Below are positions 8,646 through 15,615 of a DNA stretch of 36,791 bases, in pieces. The translations under genes were made by a program, and so were the position numbers. The DNA is from Bacteroidota bacterium (GTDB lineage Bacteria > Bacteroidota > Bacteroidia > Bacteroidales > Prolixibacteraceae): positions 1-36,791 of the forward strand of contig JAHEYU010000062.1 of assembly GCA_023251435.1 (NCBI GenBank), given 5' to 3'. The notes beneath the pieces were generated by a model. It saw only the letters and a program-made list of their open reading frames with translations. It had not been told where the DNA came from and searched no databases. The first letter of the stretch is position 1. Each line of letters begins with the position of its first letter.

Positions 8646-10046
8646 TTACAAGATTAGCTTATGTGCCATTTTTTTTCCGCTAATTAAAATGTTAAGAATA
8701 TAAACGCCATTGGGTAGAGAACCGGGATCAAAATCGTAACTGGAATCGAAAATGTTGGCTTTGTGCAGAAGGGAGCCTTTAATGTCACTCATAGTAACCT
8801 GAATCTCCTGACCGTTGGTTTGCCCCGTTTCAATCCTGATCTTGCTGGAGAACGGAACCTGAATTATTTTTATACCTGCCAAAACATCATTGTTATTGAT
8901 TCCGGTTGTTGTACCAATCACACGAAATATTTTTCCGCTTCCCCGGCCGGCAACATATAGCTGACCGAAAGCATCTTCGCCAAATGTGCTGAAATTGTTA
9001 CCCGGGTATTGGCCGAAATCTTCTTTGACCCAATTATCTGCTACTTTATGCAATGTCCAAATCCTGTCGGAACAATAATCAGTAAAAAAGTAATATCCAT
9101 AGTAGGCTGAAGATATATTGCCCCGAAATACATAACCGCCTGTTACAGAACAATCAGAACCCTGCGGATATACATAAACGGGGAAAGTAAGTGACGATGC
9201 CGGCAGACATCCTGAAGTATTGTATGTCGCATTGCCTTCGTAGCATCTCCATCCATAATTTTCTCCACCGGGGCTCGATGCAGGTTGAAAATTGACTTCT
9301 TCGTAAGCATTTTGTCCAACATCGGCAATCCAAAGATCGCCGGTGAGCCGGTCGAAACTGAACTTCCAGGGATTTCGCAATCCGGTTGCCCAAATTTCGG
9401 GAAGAGTGGTTGTGCTGTTCCTGAAAGGATTTGTGGATGGAATTGCATACAGATTTCCACTATTTACATCAATCCGGAGCATTTTTCCAAGCAATAATTG
9501 TGGGTTTTGCGAGCGGTTGCCGGGATCGCCACCAGAACCACCGTCGCCCATTCCTATGTACAAATATCCGTCGGGACCGAAACAAATAGTTCCTCCATTG
9601 TGGTTCGAAAATGGCTGGGTAATCGTTAAAAGCTTCAACTCGCTTGTTGCATCGGCTATTTCTGTATTTCCGGAGTTAACTTTAAACCTCGAAATGGTTG
9701 TAATGTCACCTGTTCCTACATAATTAACGTAAAAGAAGCCGTTTGTTTTGTACTCCGGATGAAAGGCAAGCCCCAACAATCCGCGCTCGCCACTAAATAC
9801 TACCCTGCTTCGAATATCGAGAAACGGCTGGGAATTCACTTTACCGGCAGAATCAACTATCCGGATATAACCCGCCTGATCGACTACAAAAAGGCGGCTG
9901 TCGCCAGCATTTGTGATGCAAACCGGATTGCTTACCCCGGAAGCAAAAAGTACCATATTTCCGGTAGGCTGTCCACTTTGCGCTTTGGACGCACTAACAA
10001 TCAATACAAATGCAAAAAGTACAGTAATCTTTTGAAATACTTTCAT
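8646..10046 (-). CDS. PQQ-dependent aldose/sorbosone dehydrogenase-like beta-propeller with T9SS sorting domain
   Basis: 466 residues; signal peptide ending near KAQ (residue 23). The propeller domain (about 28-378) shows the soluble glucose/sorbosone dehydrogenase pattern (PF07995): GERGLLGLAFHP, NHNGGTICFGPDGYLYIGMGDGG, RNPWKFSFD, ADVGQNAYEEVN and GENYGW. Members oxidise sugar aldehydes using PQQ, though many Bacteroidota homologues have no proven activity. The last 80 residues end with GVYILNILISGKKMAHKLIL, a T9SS type A sorting domain, so the protein should reach the cell surface. It is the first gene of the glycan cluster and is followed by GH43 after 88 bp. I see no PQQ synthesis gene here. 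Confidence 0.85.
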   Translation of the reverse strand: MKVFQKITVLFAFVLIVSASKAQSGQPTGNMVLFASGVSNPVCITNAGDSRLFVVDQAGYIRIVDSAGKVNSQPFLDIRSRVVFSGERGLLGLAFHPEYKTNGFFYVNYVGTGDITTISRFKVNSGNTEIADATSELKLLTITQPFSNHNGGTICFGPDGYLYIGMGDGGSGGDPGNRSQNPQLLLGKMLRIDVNSGNLYAIPSTNPFRNSTTTLPEIWATGLRNPWKFSFDRLTGDLWIADVGQNAYEEVNFQPASSPGGENYGWRCYEGNATYNTSGCLPASSLTFPVYVYPQGSDCSVTGGYVFRGNISSAYYGYYFFTDYCSDRIWTLHKVADNWVKEDFGQYPGNNFSTFGEDAFGQLYVAGRGSGKIFRVIGTTTGINNNDVLAGIKIIQVPFSSKIRIETGQTNGQEIQVTMSDIKGSLLHKANIFDSSYDFDPGSLPNGVYILNILISGKKMAHKLIL

Positions 10047-10058
10047 GGCTGTAAATTT

Positions 10059-10093
10059 TAATCCTGTTCTGAATCATTGTCTTAACAGGATTA
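10059..10093. promoter_or_regulatory. inverted repeat in the leader of the sugar dehydrogenase gene
   Basis: A perfect 10-bp inverted repeat, TAATCCTGTT at 10059-10068 and AACAGGATTA at 10084-10093, is separated by 15 bases. It sits 13 bp upstream of the minus-strand start codon at 10046, in the 5' leader or promoter region. It could be a regulator site or an RNA hairpin. No Bacteroidota -7 element could be placed with confidence beside it. Confidence 0.45.
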
Positions 10094-10173
10094 ACAAACC
10101 ACAGGAGGAAATTGTTGGGGAAAGTGATCTAGTACAAGTGGATACTATCTTTACAGTGATGCAATTGTTGATT

Positions 10174-10338
10174 TCATCTCCTAATTACCACCACCCAATC
10201 TCTCCCATCACTCGGCTGTGGCATTACTAAAACAACTTTTCCTCCACCAGTCAGGTTTTTGACAGTTCCATCCTGCAGTTTTTCCCCGGCGCTCGGGTTG
10301 AACCATTTGGCAGTATATTTTGCTTTAGGTGGCAACAT
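10174..10338 (-). pseudogene. C-terminal remnant of a DUF4038/GH140-type glycoside hydrolase
   Basis: A 54-codon open frame begins MLPPKAKYTAKWFNPSAGE and ends DWVVVIRR. The spacing of YTAKWFNP, then GGGKVVLVMP, then DWVVVI matches the small C-terminal beta-sandwich (PF12904, so-called collagen-binding domain) that ends DUF4038/GH140-type apiosidase-like enzymes. Two in-frame TGA codons lie just upstream of the ATG, and no catalytic domain remains in the following 190 bases. I read it as the end of a deleted gene, though a tiny free-standing domain is possible. It fits the pectin/hemicellulose theme of the cluster. Confidence 0.5.
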
Positions 10339-10525
10339 TGAACTTTTTCATCAGTTTATATTTTGTTTTTTAATTGTCAGATGGAACTCGCCAGCGATAA
10401 TCATGCGTCTGTGTCCCGATTAATTGGGATGGCTCGTTGCATAACAGGTATTTTTAGTTAGGATTGAACCAAAAATAATGGAATTTTTAGGAAATGCGAA
10501 ATGATGAATTTTAGAACTGTCTTGA
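10339..10525. other. intergenic spacer, nothing recognised
   Basis: This stretch separates the gene remnant from the end of the eCIS operon. I found no long open frame, no RNA gene and no clear U-tailed hairpin that would terminate the minus-strand operon. Confidence 0.4.
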
Positions 10526-11848
10526 TTACAAGTTCAAATTGATCATTTTCCCTTCCTTGGCATACTCCTTATGTATTCCCCTCATTAAATCGGCTAAACA
10601 AATTGTATTTGAATTGTTTTCGAGGGTTTTGAGGCTGGAATAATGCAGAATATTGACAATGTTGGCGCCGTTAATTTCGTATTTACGCGCCATCTCATCA
10701 AGATCAACCCGATCTTCAAGTTTCATTTTGGTGGGAATATTGTTTTTCCAGATGAGTAATCGTTCTGAAGCCGAGGGATTTTCGAATTCGATGATGGCAT
10801 TAAAGCGGCGCGTAAATGCCGGATCGATGTTACTTTTCATGTTCGAAGCCAGAATGACCAGCTCTGCATGTGTTTCGATGCGCTGCAAAAGGTAGGAAAC
10901 TTCCTGGTTGGCATATTTATCGTGGGCATCGCGGATTCCGGTACGTTTACCAAAAATGGCATCAGCCTCGTCGAAGAAAAGTATCCAGTTTTTGTTTTTG
11001 GCACGATCGAAAAGTTTCGAAAGGTTTTTCTCGGTTTCGCCGATGTATTTCGAGATGACCAGCGAAAGATCGATTCGAAAAACATCGCGGTGAGTATATT
11101 TACCCAGCAAACTGGCAGTTAGGGTTTTGCCTGTTCCGGGAGGGCCACTGAAAAGTACGCGAAATCCGGGTTTGATGCGGTTTTTCATGCCCCACTCTTC
11201 GAACAGCGAGTCGTTGTATTTTAGCCAGGTCTCAATTTCGGCGATTTGCGAAGTCGTTTTTGCATTCAGAATTAAATCTTTCCATTCCAATCCAGTTTCA
11301 ATCAGTTGTGCCGGGAAATCGCTGCTAAGCCGGGGTTTGGAGACTTTTCCAATTGTAAACCAATCAACATATTCCTGCTCCATGACGAGTCGTCCGCTAA
11401 ACCGGGGCTCGCCAACCGGAACTTCTTCGAGGTACAAAACTCCTTTACGTACGAAAAAATGGTCTTCAGAAAACATTTTGGAAAACGCTGTTCGCTGTTC
11501 TACATCCCGACCTGCCAAAACGTATAAAACGGTTTCGCCGGTTGGCAAAATGCCGCGGTGATTTTTACCTTTTACCCCACCAAACTCCGGAAAATCTCCT
11601 CCTTCAGGTAAATATTCCTGAATTAAATTGCTTAAAAATCCAGGTGCGATATGTGGTATCAGTGCAAGGAGAAGTACAACTGTTTCAGGAATTGAAAGCT
11701 TGTTTTCAAGGATAAACTGCGACAGGGGTGAATCATCAACATTTTGACTCCCTAAGGTGGAAAATTCAGTTGGATTTCCTTTCAACTCATAATCGAGGCG
11801 AATACGAATACTATTCGCTAAAAAAGTCAGGTATTTTTGGTATATCAT
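10526..11848 (-). CDS. eCIS AAA+ ATPase (Afp15/Pvc15-like)
   Basis: 440 residues. The N-terminal half (1-about 200) is a winged-helix-like or adaptor region as in Pvc15 proteins. The AAA+ core follows: Walker A GPPGTGKT at 235-242, Walker B ILFFDEADA at 289-297, a sensor-1-like ILASNMKSN near 332-340, and the arginine-finger block DPAFTRRF near 342-349. Afp15/Pvc15 ATPases act late in assembly of contractile injection particles and have been implicated in loading or stabilising cargo. It is the last gene of the cluster and starts 3 bp after the small Ig-like gene ends, so the two are co-translated. Confidence 0.9.
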   Translation of the reverse strand: MIYQKYLTFLANSIRIRLDYELKGNPTEFSTLGSQNVDDSPLSQFILENKLSIPETVVLLLALIPHIAPGFLSNLIQEYLPEGGDFPEFGGVKGKNHRGILPTGETVLYVLAGRDVEQRTAFSKMFSEDHFFVRKGVLYLEEVPVGEPRFSGRLVMEQEYVDWFTIGKVSKPRLSSDFPAQLIETGLEWKDLILNAKTTSQIAEIETWLKYNDSLFEEWGMKNRIKPGFRVLFSGPPGTGKTLTASLLGKYTHRDVFRIDLSLVISKYIGETEKNLSKLFDRAKNKNWILFFDEADAIFGKRTGIRDAHDKYANQEVSYLLQRIETHAELVILASNMKSNIDPAFTRRFNAIIEFENPSASERLLIWKNNIPTKMKLEDRVDLDEMARKYEINGANIVNILHYSSLKTLENNSNTICLADLMRGIHKEYAKEGKMINLNL

Positions 11849-11851
11849 TGG

Positions 11852-12196
11852 TTAACTACTTAATACAAACACTTGCTCTTTCGCGGAAAACGTTCCCCAA
11901 ACAAGCTTTAATTCGTAAGTTCCTGCATTTTCGAAAAAAGCATCTCCCATTTGCCAACTGATGGTTTCACTTTTATGTGGCGCAATTTTAAGGTTGACCA
12001 ATGTCCCGTTCTGAACTGCCAAATCCCAGGCAATGCTACGTTCAGAATTAACCCAAAGCACTGATTTTGAGATATCCACATCAATCCACCGATCGCTTGG
12101 ATTGGTAATTTTCATCCCAACCGCAAATTCGGCGATTTCCGAAAGCTGAAACTCTTTTGGTTCCACAACTAATTCAATCATAGTATCTTTATCCAT
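11852..12196 (-). CDS. small Ig-like/BsuPI-like protein in the eCIS operon
   Basis: 114 residues, no signal peptide, no Cys. The predicted pattern is all beta: LVVEPKEFQLSEIAEFAVGM, KITNPSDRWIDVDI, a WQMGDAF turn and a closing GTYELKLVW strand. This resembles BsuPI/intracellular-proteinase-inhibitor-like or other Ig-type folds, but I cannot name a family with certainty. The spacing is notable: it starts 1 bp after the DUF4157 gene stops and ends 3 bp before the ATPase starts. That suggests a dedicated partner, such as a chaperone, inhibitor or immunity-like factor for the DUF4157 product. This role is inference. Confidence 0.7.
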   Translation of the reverse strand: MDKDTMIELVVEPKEFQLSEIAEFAVGMKITNPSDRWIDVDISKSVLWVNSERSIAWDLAVQNGTLVNLKIAPHKSETISWQMGDAFFENAGTYELKLVWGTFSAKEQVFVLSS

Positions 12197-12197
12197 A

Positions 12198-13832
12198 TCA
12201 GGTAATTACATTGGTTGTTGTTCTTGTAACCAACGCTCCGGCTTTATCAATCATTACCAATCCATCGTCGAAAATGGTAAATTCCTGAGTGGTATCAACA
12301 AAGAATCGACCTTGCGCATCAGTCTCCCCATCAATTTTATAGCGATTTGGAATCACCCAATCGAACGTACCGAAGGAGAATGGAGGTGGCGCTTCGTGCA
12401 AGGCAGCATGGTCGATCAAACCTGTGTTTTGATCATTGAATGGCAAATAGCGTGGATTTGGCCGGTGCCTTAGCTGCGAAGCCCGGAAGCGGGTAAAATA
12501 ACCGGAAATATTGCTGGCCGGGCCAGGAACTTCGAGCCATTGGGTTCGTCCGAAACTAACATTGAGCGGATTGACGGTTACATCAGTAATCATACAGGCG
12601 CCGGCCGTTCCAACCGCAATAGCCTCGTGCCGGTTGACCACCATATCAAGCGAATCGGGAGCAATTACTGTAAAATTCATGGCAGTTGCGCCCCCGGGGG
12701 TGGTTAATGTAATGACAGGATTTGCTGCAACAGCGGGAGCTTCCCACACCACATTCGAACCAGTGTTTATGCCAAGGATTCTGCCTTCTGTTGCTGTCCA
12801 TGTTCCGGCCGTATTTCCCGTAAGTCTCACCCGTTCGCCTACTCCAACTGTTGTTCGGGTATTGGCAGTCCCATCGGGCGCGTTTAAAAGCGTTTCAGAT
12901 GTTACCGTTGGCGCGGTGGTTGGTGGTGGAGTGACCGGTACAGCGGGTGGTAACACCGGAGCTCCTCCTGAATAAAGTGCATCTAGCGCCGACATGGTTG
13001 CAGGCCCAACCCGGCCATCGACAACCAACAACGACGCCCGCTGAAAATCCATCACAGCATTTCGTGTTTCGGTACCAAATGAACCATCAGCACCAAACTG
13101 TGGAAGAGGAAATCCTGCGTCGATCAAAGCCTGCTGAATGCTTGTTACTGCTGCGCCATGACTGCCTTGTTGCAAAACTCGCTCCCCGTCAAGACATGCC
13201 TCCAATACCGGATCGCCCGAGAACCGGGGCGACATCAGGTCGCGGTTATCGCCAATTGTAAACTGAATTACTGAAGATACACTGCCCGTTTGCTGAATTG
13301 TATGGGTTAACTCGTGTGCCAGAAGATGCTTCCCGTTGCTACTTTCAGGATTATAATTCCCCTTGTTGAAGTAAACATCCTTTCCAACCGTGAAAGCTTC
13401 GGCCCCTAAAGTGGTGTTCAGGTAAGCCGATTCCTCATCATCGTGAATATTTATCTGGCTGAAATCAGCTCCCAGCCCAGCCTCCATTTCACTGCGGGTT
13501 TTATCTTCCATTTTCTGTCCCGAACCATTGCTTTCCCTGATTTTCGCTTCAACAGTAGCATCCGCAACCCCCTCCAAAGCCATATTTTGCTCTTCCAGAT
13601 CAAGCGTTCCTGAAAGAAATTCAGACTCTTCCAGATTGGTGCCATATTGGGCAATACCTGAATGGCTTGAAGCAAAATCAGCCATCTGGTCGGCTTCCTG
13701 TTCGTATTGGTCGCCGGGTTGACCTGTTTTTAGTTCGCCCGCTGGACTAAAAAAACCACCTATATCTTTCGATTGAAAAAAAGCAGCTTTGCTTTGATTC
13801 GTCTGCGCTGTCTTGCTTTCTTTTGTTCTCAT
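12198..13832 (-). CDS. DUF4157 (eCIS core domain) protein with peptidoglycan-binding domain, candidate effector
   Basis: 544 residues. Residues 38-52 carry QPGDQYEQEADQMAD and 170-183 carry LLAHELTHTIQQTG, the two hallmarks of DUF4157. The HELTH is a zincin-like HExxH at 173-177. Residues about 213-286 form a PG_binding_1 domain (LDGERVLQQGSHGAAVTSIQ, FGADGSFGTETRNAV, VDGRVGPATMSAL). A Pro/Thr-rich linker (290-312) leads to an Ig-like region and an unassigned C-terminal domain (about 395-544). DUF4157 proteins are among the commonest companions of eCIS loci and are thought to be cargo or cargo-linked. Peptidoglycan binding would suit a bacterial target or a role in release through the producer's wall. 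No signal peptide is seen, as expected for particle-loaded cargo. Confidence 0.85.
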   Translation of the reverse strand: MRTKESKTAQTNQSKAAFFQSKDIGGFFSPAGELKTGQPGDQYEQEADQMADFASSHSGIAQYGTNLEESEFLSGTLDLEEQNMALEGVADATVEAKIRESNGSGQKMEDKTRSEMEAGLGADFSQINIHDDEESAYLNTTLGAEAFTVGKDVYFNKGNYNPESSNGKHLLAHELTHTIQQTGSVSSVIQFTIGDNRDLMSPRFSGDPVLEACLDGERVLQQGSHGAAVTSIQQALIDAGFPLPQFGADGSFGTETRNAVMDFQRASLLVVDGRVGPATMSALDALYSGGAPVLPPAVPVTPPPTTAPTVTSETLLNAPDGTANTRTTVGVGERVRLTGNTAGTWTATEGRILGINTGSNVVWEAPAVAANPVITLTTPGGATAMNFTVIAPDSLDMVVNRHEAIAVGTAGACMITDVTVNPLNVSFGRTQWLEVPGPASNISGYFTRFRASQLRHRPNPRYLPFNDQNTGLIDHAALHEAPPPFSFGTFDWVIPNRYKIDGETDAQGRFFVDTTQEFTIFDDGLVMIDKAGALVTRTTTNVIT

Positions 13833-13838
13833 AATTGT

Positions 13839-15374
13839 TTACCATTCAACAAATAACACTTCACTCATCGAGGGTAATTTTACAACGGAAATATTCCATT
13901 GTAATTTTTCGAGCAGTACATCCTGAGCCTTCCTTTCAACAAACAATTTGCCGGGTTTTCGTGTAATATCCAGTTTTCCATCGCGTTGCAAAAACATTTG
14001 CCGCACCGTATCAGGCGAACTGTTTTTTAATGCCGGCCAGTTTGCGATCATCGATTTCAACATCTCCTCACATTCAAATTTATCCTGATCTGATATGGAG
14101 AAATGACGTTCCAGTGGGTATTGGGGTGGAATTCCACAAAGAAATTTTTCAAAAATTAAATCAAATTCCGCTACATTTTCATCGCCAACAGCCAGAAAAC
14201 GTAACAAATGAACCGCCCTTGAAATTTCTGTTGCATAAATGTGTTTTTTGTCAGCACAACCGGTATTTACCAAAAAACTCCAAATAAAAGGATGGGCAAT
14301 TACAAGGCCTGCTGTATTGATAAAGATCGCATTTTCAGAACCGATTTTTTTTGATTTATCAAACGGTTCAGGGCTAAATTCATTCAGCAATTCAGGTAAA
14401 TGTTCATATAAAAACAATTCTGTTTTATCTTGAATTTCAAGCACTTTGTCTTCCAATAAAAAAAGCTGGGTATCATTTATATTTTGTAGTTCTTCAGGAA
14501 AGAAAGTTTCTGGCTTTACAAGATCAATTACCTGTTTTAGAAACTCAAATTGTATTTTTTCATTTTCAGATTGAGTCTGATTTATTCTTAGCCCATGCAC
14601 CAGCTTTTGGTAATGAAATTCATTTGACGAACGACCTGATTCGAGCAGACAGGCAAGCATAAAAAGCAGGATATCATCTCTTTGTTCGCGATTCAATATT
14701 TCCAAGCGATGCAAAATCGTGTCTGGCTCATGCTGCTTTTCTTTTAACAATAGCTCGATAAAATGAACTACCAATTTTTCATCGCATTGCTTTACAAATC
14801 GATAAAAAGAAAGTTCACTTTTCTTCAGAACGGATTTTAATCGATTTCTAAAACTTTCATTTTTAAATGATTTCTGAAAATAATCCGGCGTATTGAACCG
14901 ATCGAAATGAGAAGGATTGCCATACCAGGGAAGCAGGCCATTTTCAAGGAAAAAAATGAAGATATTCTCCAAATTAAGCAACTCACTACCGGCAAAACCC
15001 TCATTTTCTGAACTTTCAAAATCGAGTATGGAAGTTGGTTTTTCAGTATCCCAATTATCGATTATTTTAGTATCAGATAACTTGAAATAATCAGCCGGGC
15101 TTTGTTCCAACCTTCCTTTTAACTGACTCAATATCAATCCCTTTAATTCAGAAAGGTTTTCAAGTGAGCGAACTTCCAAATCAACATCAATCGAATCAAA
15201 CCGCCTGACCTCGCTGGGAGGCCCGAGTTCATCGAAAAGGCTTTCAAGGCTGGGTAAAATTTCGTTATAAAAAAAAGTCCCAGCCGAATCCTTAATTCCG
15301 TAGGCTAATTTTTTATTTCGCGTATTTACCTCGAAATTGATGGTTGAAAGAATATGTTGATTTATTTTTTTCAT
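13839..15374 (-). CDS. contractile injection system tape measure protein (Pvc14-like)
   Basis: 511 residues. The N-terminal block INFEVNTRNKKLAYGI and the C-terminal block KLPSMSEVLFVEW are typical of the CIS tape-measure family (PF19268), whose members usually end in a near-identical KLPWM...LYVEW motif. The middle is helical, Leu/Glu/Lys-rich and acidic. The protein should set tube length and sit in the tube lumen; this follows from the family. It lies 6 bp upstream of the DUF4157 gene but 241 bp after the 885-residue gene, a spacer that holds a strong stem-loop. Confidence 0.85.
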   Translation of the reverse strand: MKKINQHILSTINFEVNTRNKKLAYGIKDSAGTFFYNEILPSLESLFDELGPPSEVRRFDSIDVDLEVRSLENLSELKGLILSQLKGRLEQSPADYFKLSDTKIIDNWDTEKPTSILDFESSENEGFAGSELLNLENIFIFFLENGLLPWYGNPSHFDRFNTPDYFQKSFKNESFRNRLKSVLKKSELSFYRFVKQCDEKLVVHFIELLLKEKQHEPDTILHRLEILNREQRDDILLFMLACLLESGRSSNEFHYQKLVHGLRINQTQSENEKIQFEFLKQVIDLVKPETFFPEELQNINDTQLFLLEDKVLEIQDKTELFLYEHLPELLNEFSPEPFDKSKKIGSENAIFINTAGLVIAHPFIWSFLVNTGCADKKHIYATEISRAVHLLRFLAVGDENVAEFDLIFEKFLCGIPPQYPLERHFSISDQDKFECEEMLKSMIANWPALKNSSPDTVRQMFLQRDGKLDITRKPGKLFVERKAQDVLLEKLQWNISVVKLPSMSEVLFVEW

Positions 15375-15562
15375 GTGTTTGCTTAAAAAACTTTGTCCCC
15401 GGCATCCATTGTTTCAAAAAAAAGTTGTACTTTTAGACTAGCCTTTAGTAGGTTACTGGGTTTAGGTTTTTGGTTCTGAGCATCATGTTTGAGTTGTGTG
15501 CATCGTTATTATTTCGTTGTTCATTCTCGTTTTCGTGAAGTTTGTAACTGATTTTCGGCCCC

Positions 15563-15607
15563 ATGGGAGTTTCATTCGAGTACATTTTTAACGACTGAAA
15601 CTCCCAT
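15563..15607. other. perfect 12-bp stem-loop just after the 885-residue eCIS gene
   Basis: ATGGGAGTTTCA at 15563-15574 pairs exactly with TGAAACTCCCAT at 15596-15607 around a 21-base loop. On the plus strand it is followed by T6, as in a terminator, but no plus-strand gene ends here. On the transcribed minus strand it lies 8 bases past the stop codon at 15616 and has no U tract. It may be an RNA stabiliser, a partial terminator or a processing site between the baseplate genes and the tape-measure genes. The rest of 15375-15562 holds no recognised gene. Confidence 0.6.
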
Positions 15608-15615
15608 CTTTTTTG

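Noticed and set aside
10045-10230. A 61-codon plus-strand frame in the spacer
   Set aside because: It crosses the inverted repeat and the gene remnant, and shows no domain or promoter.
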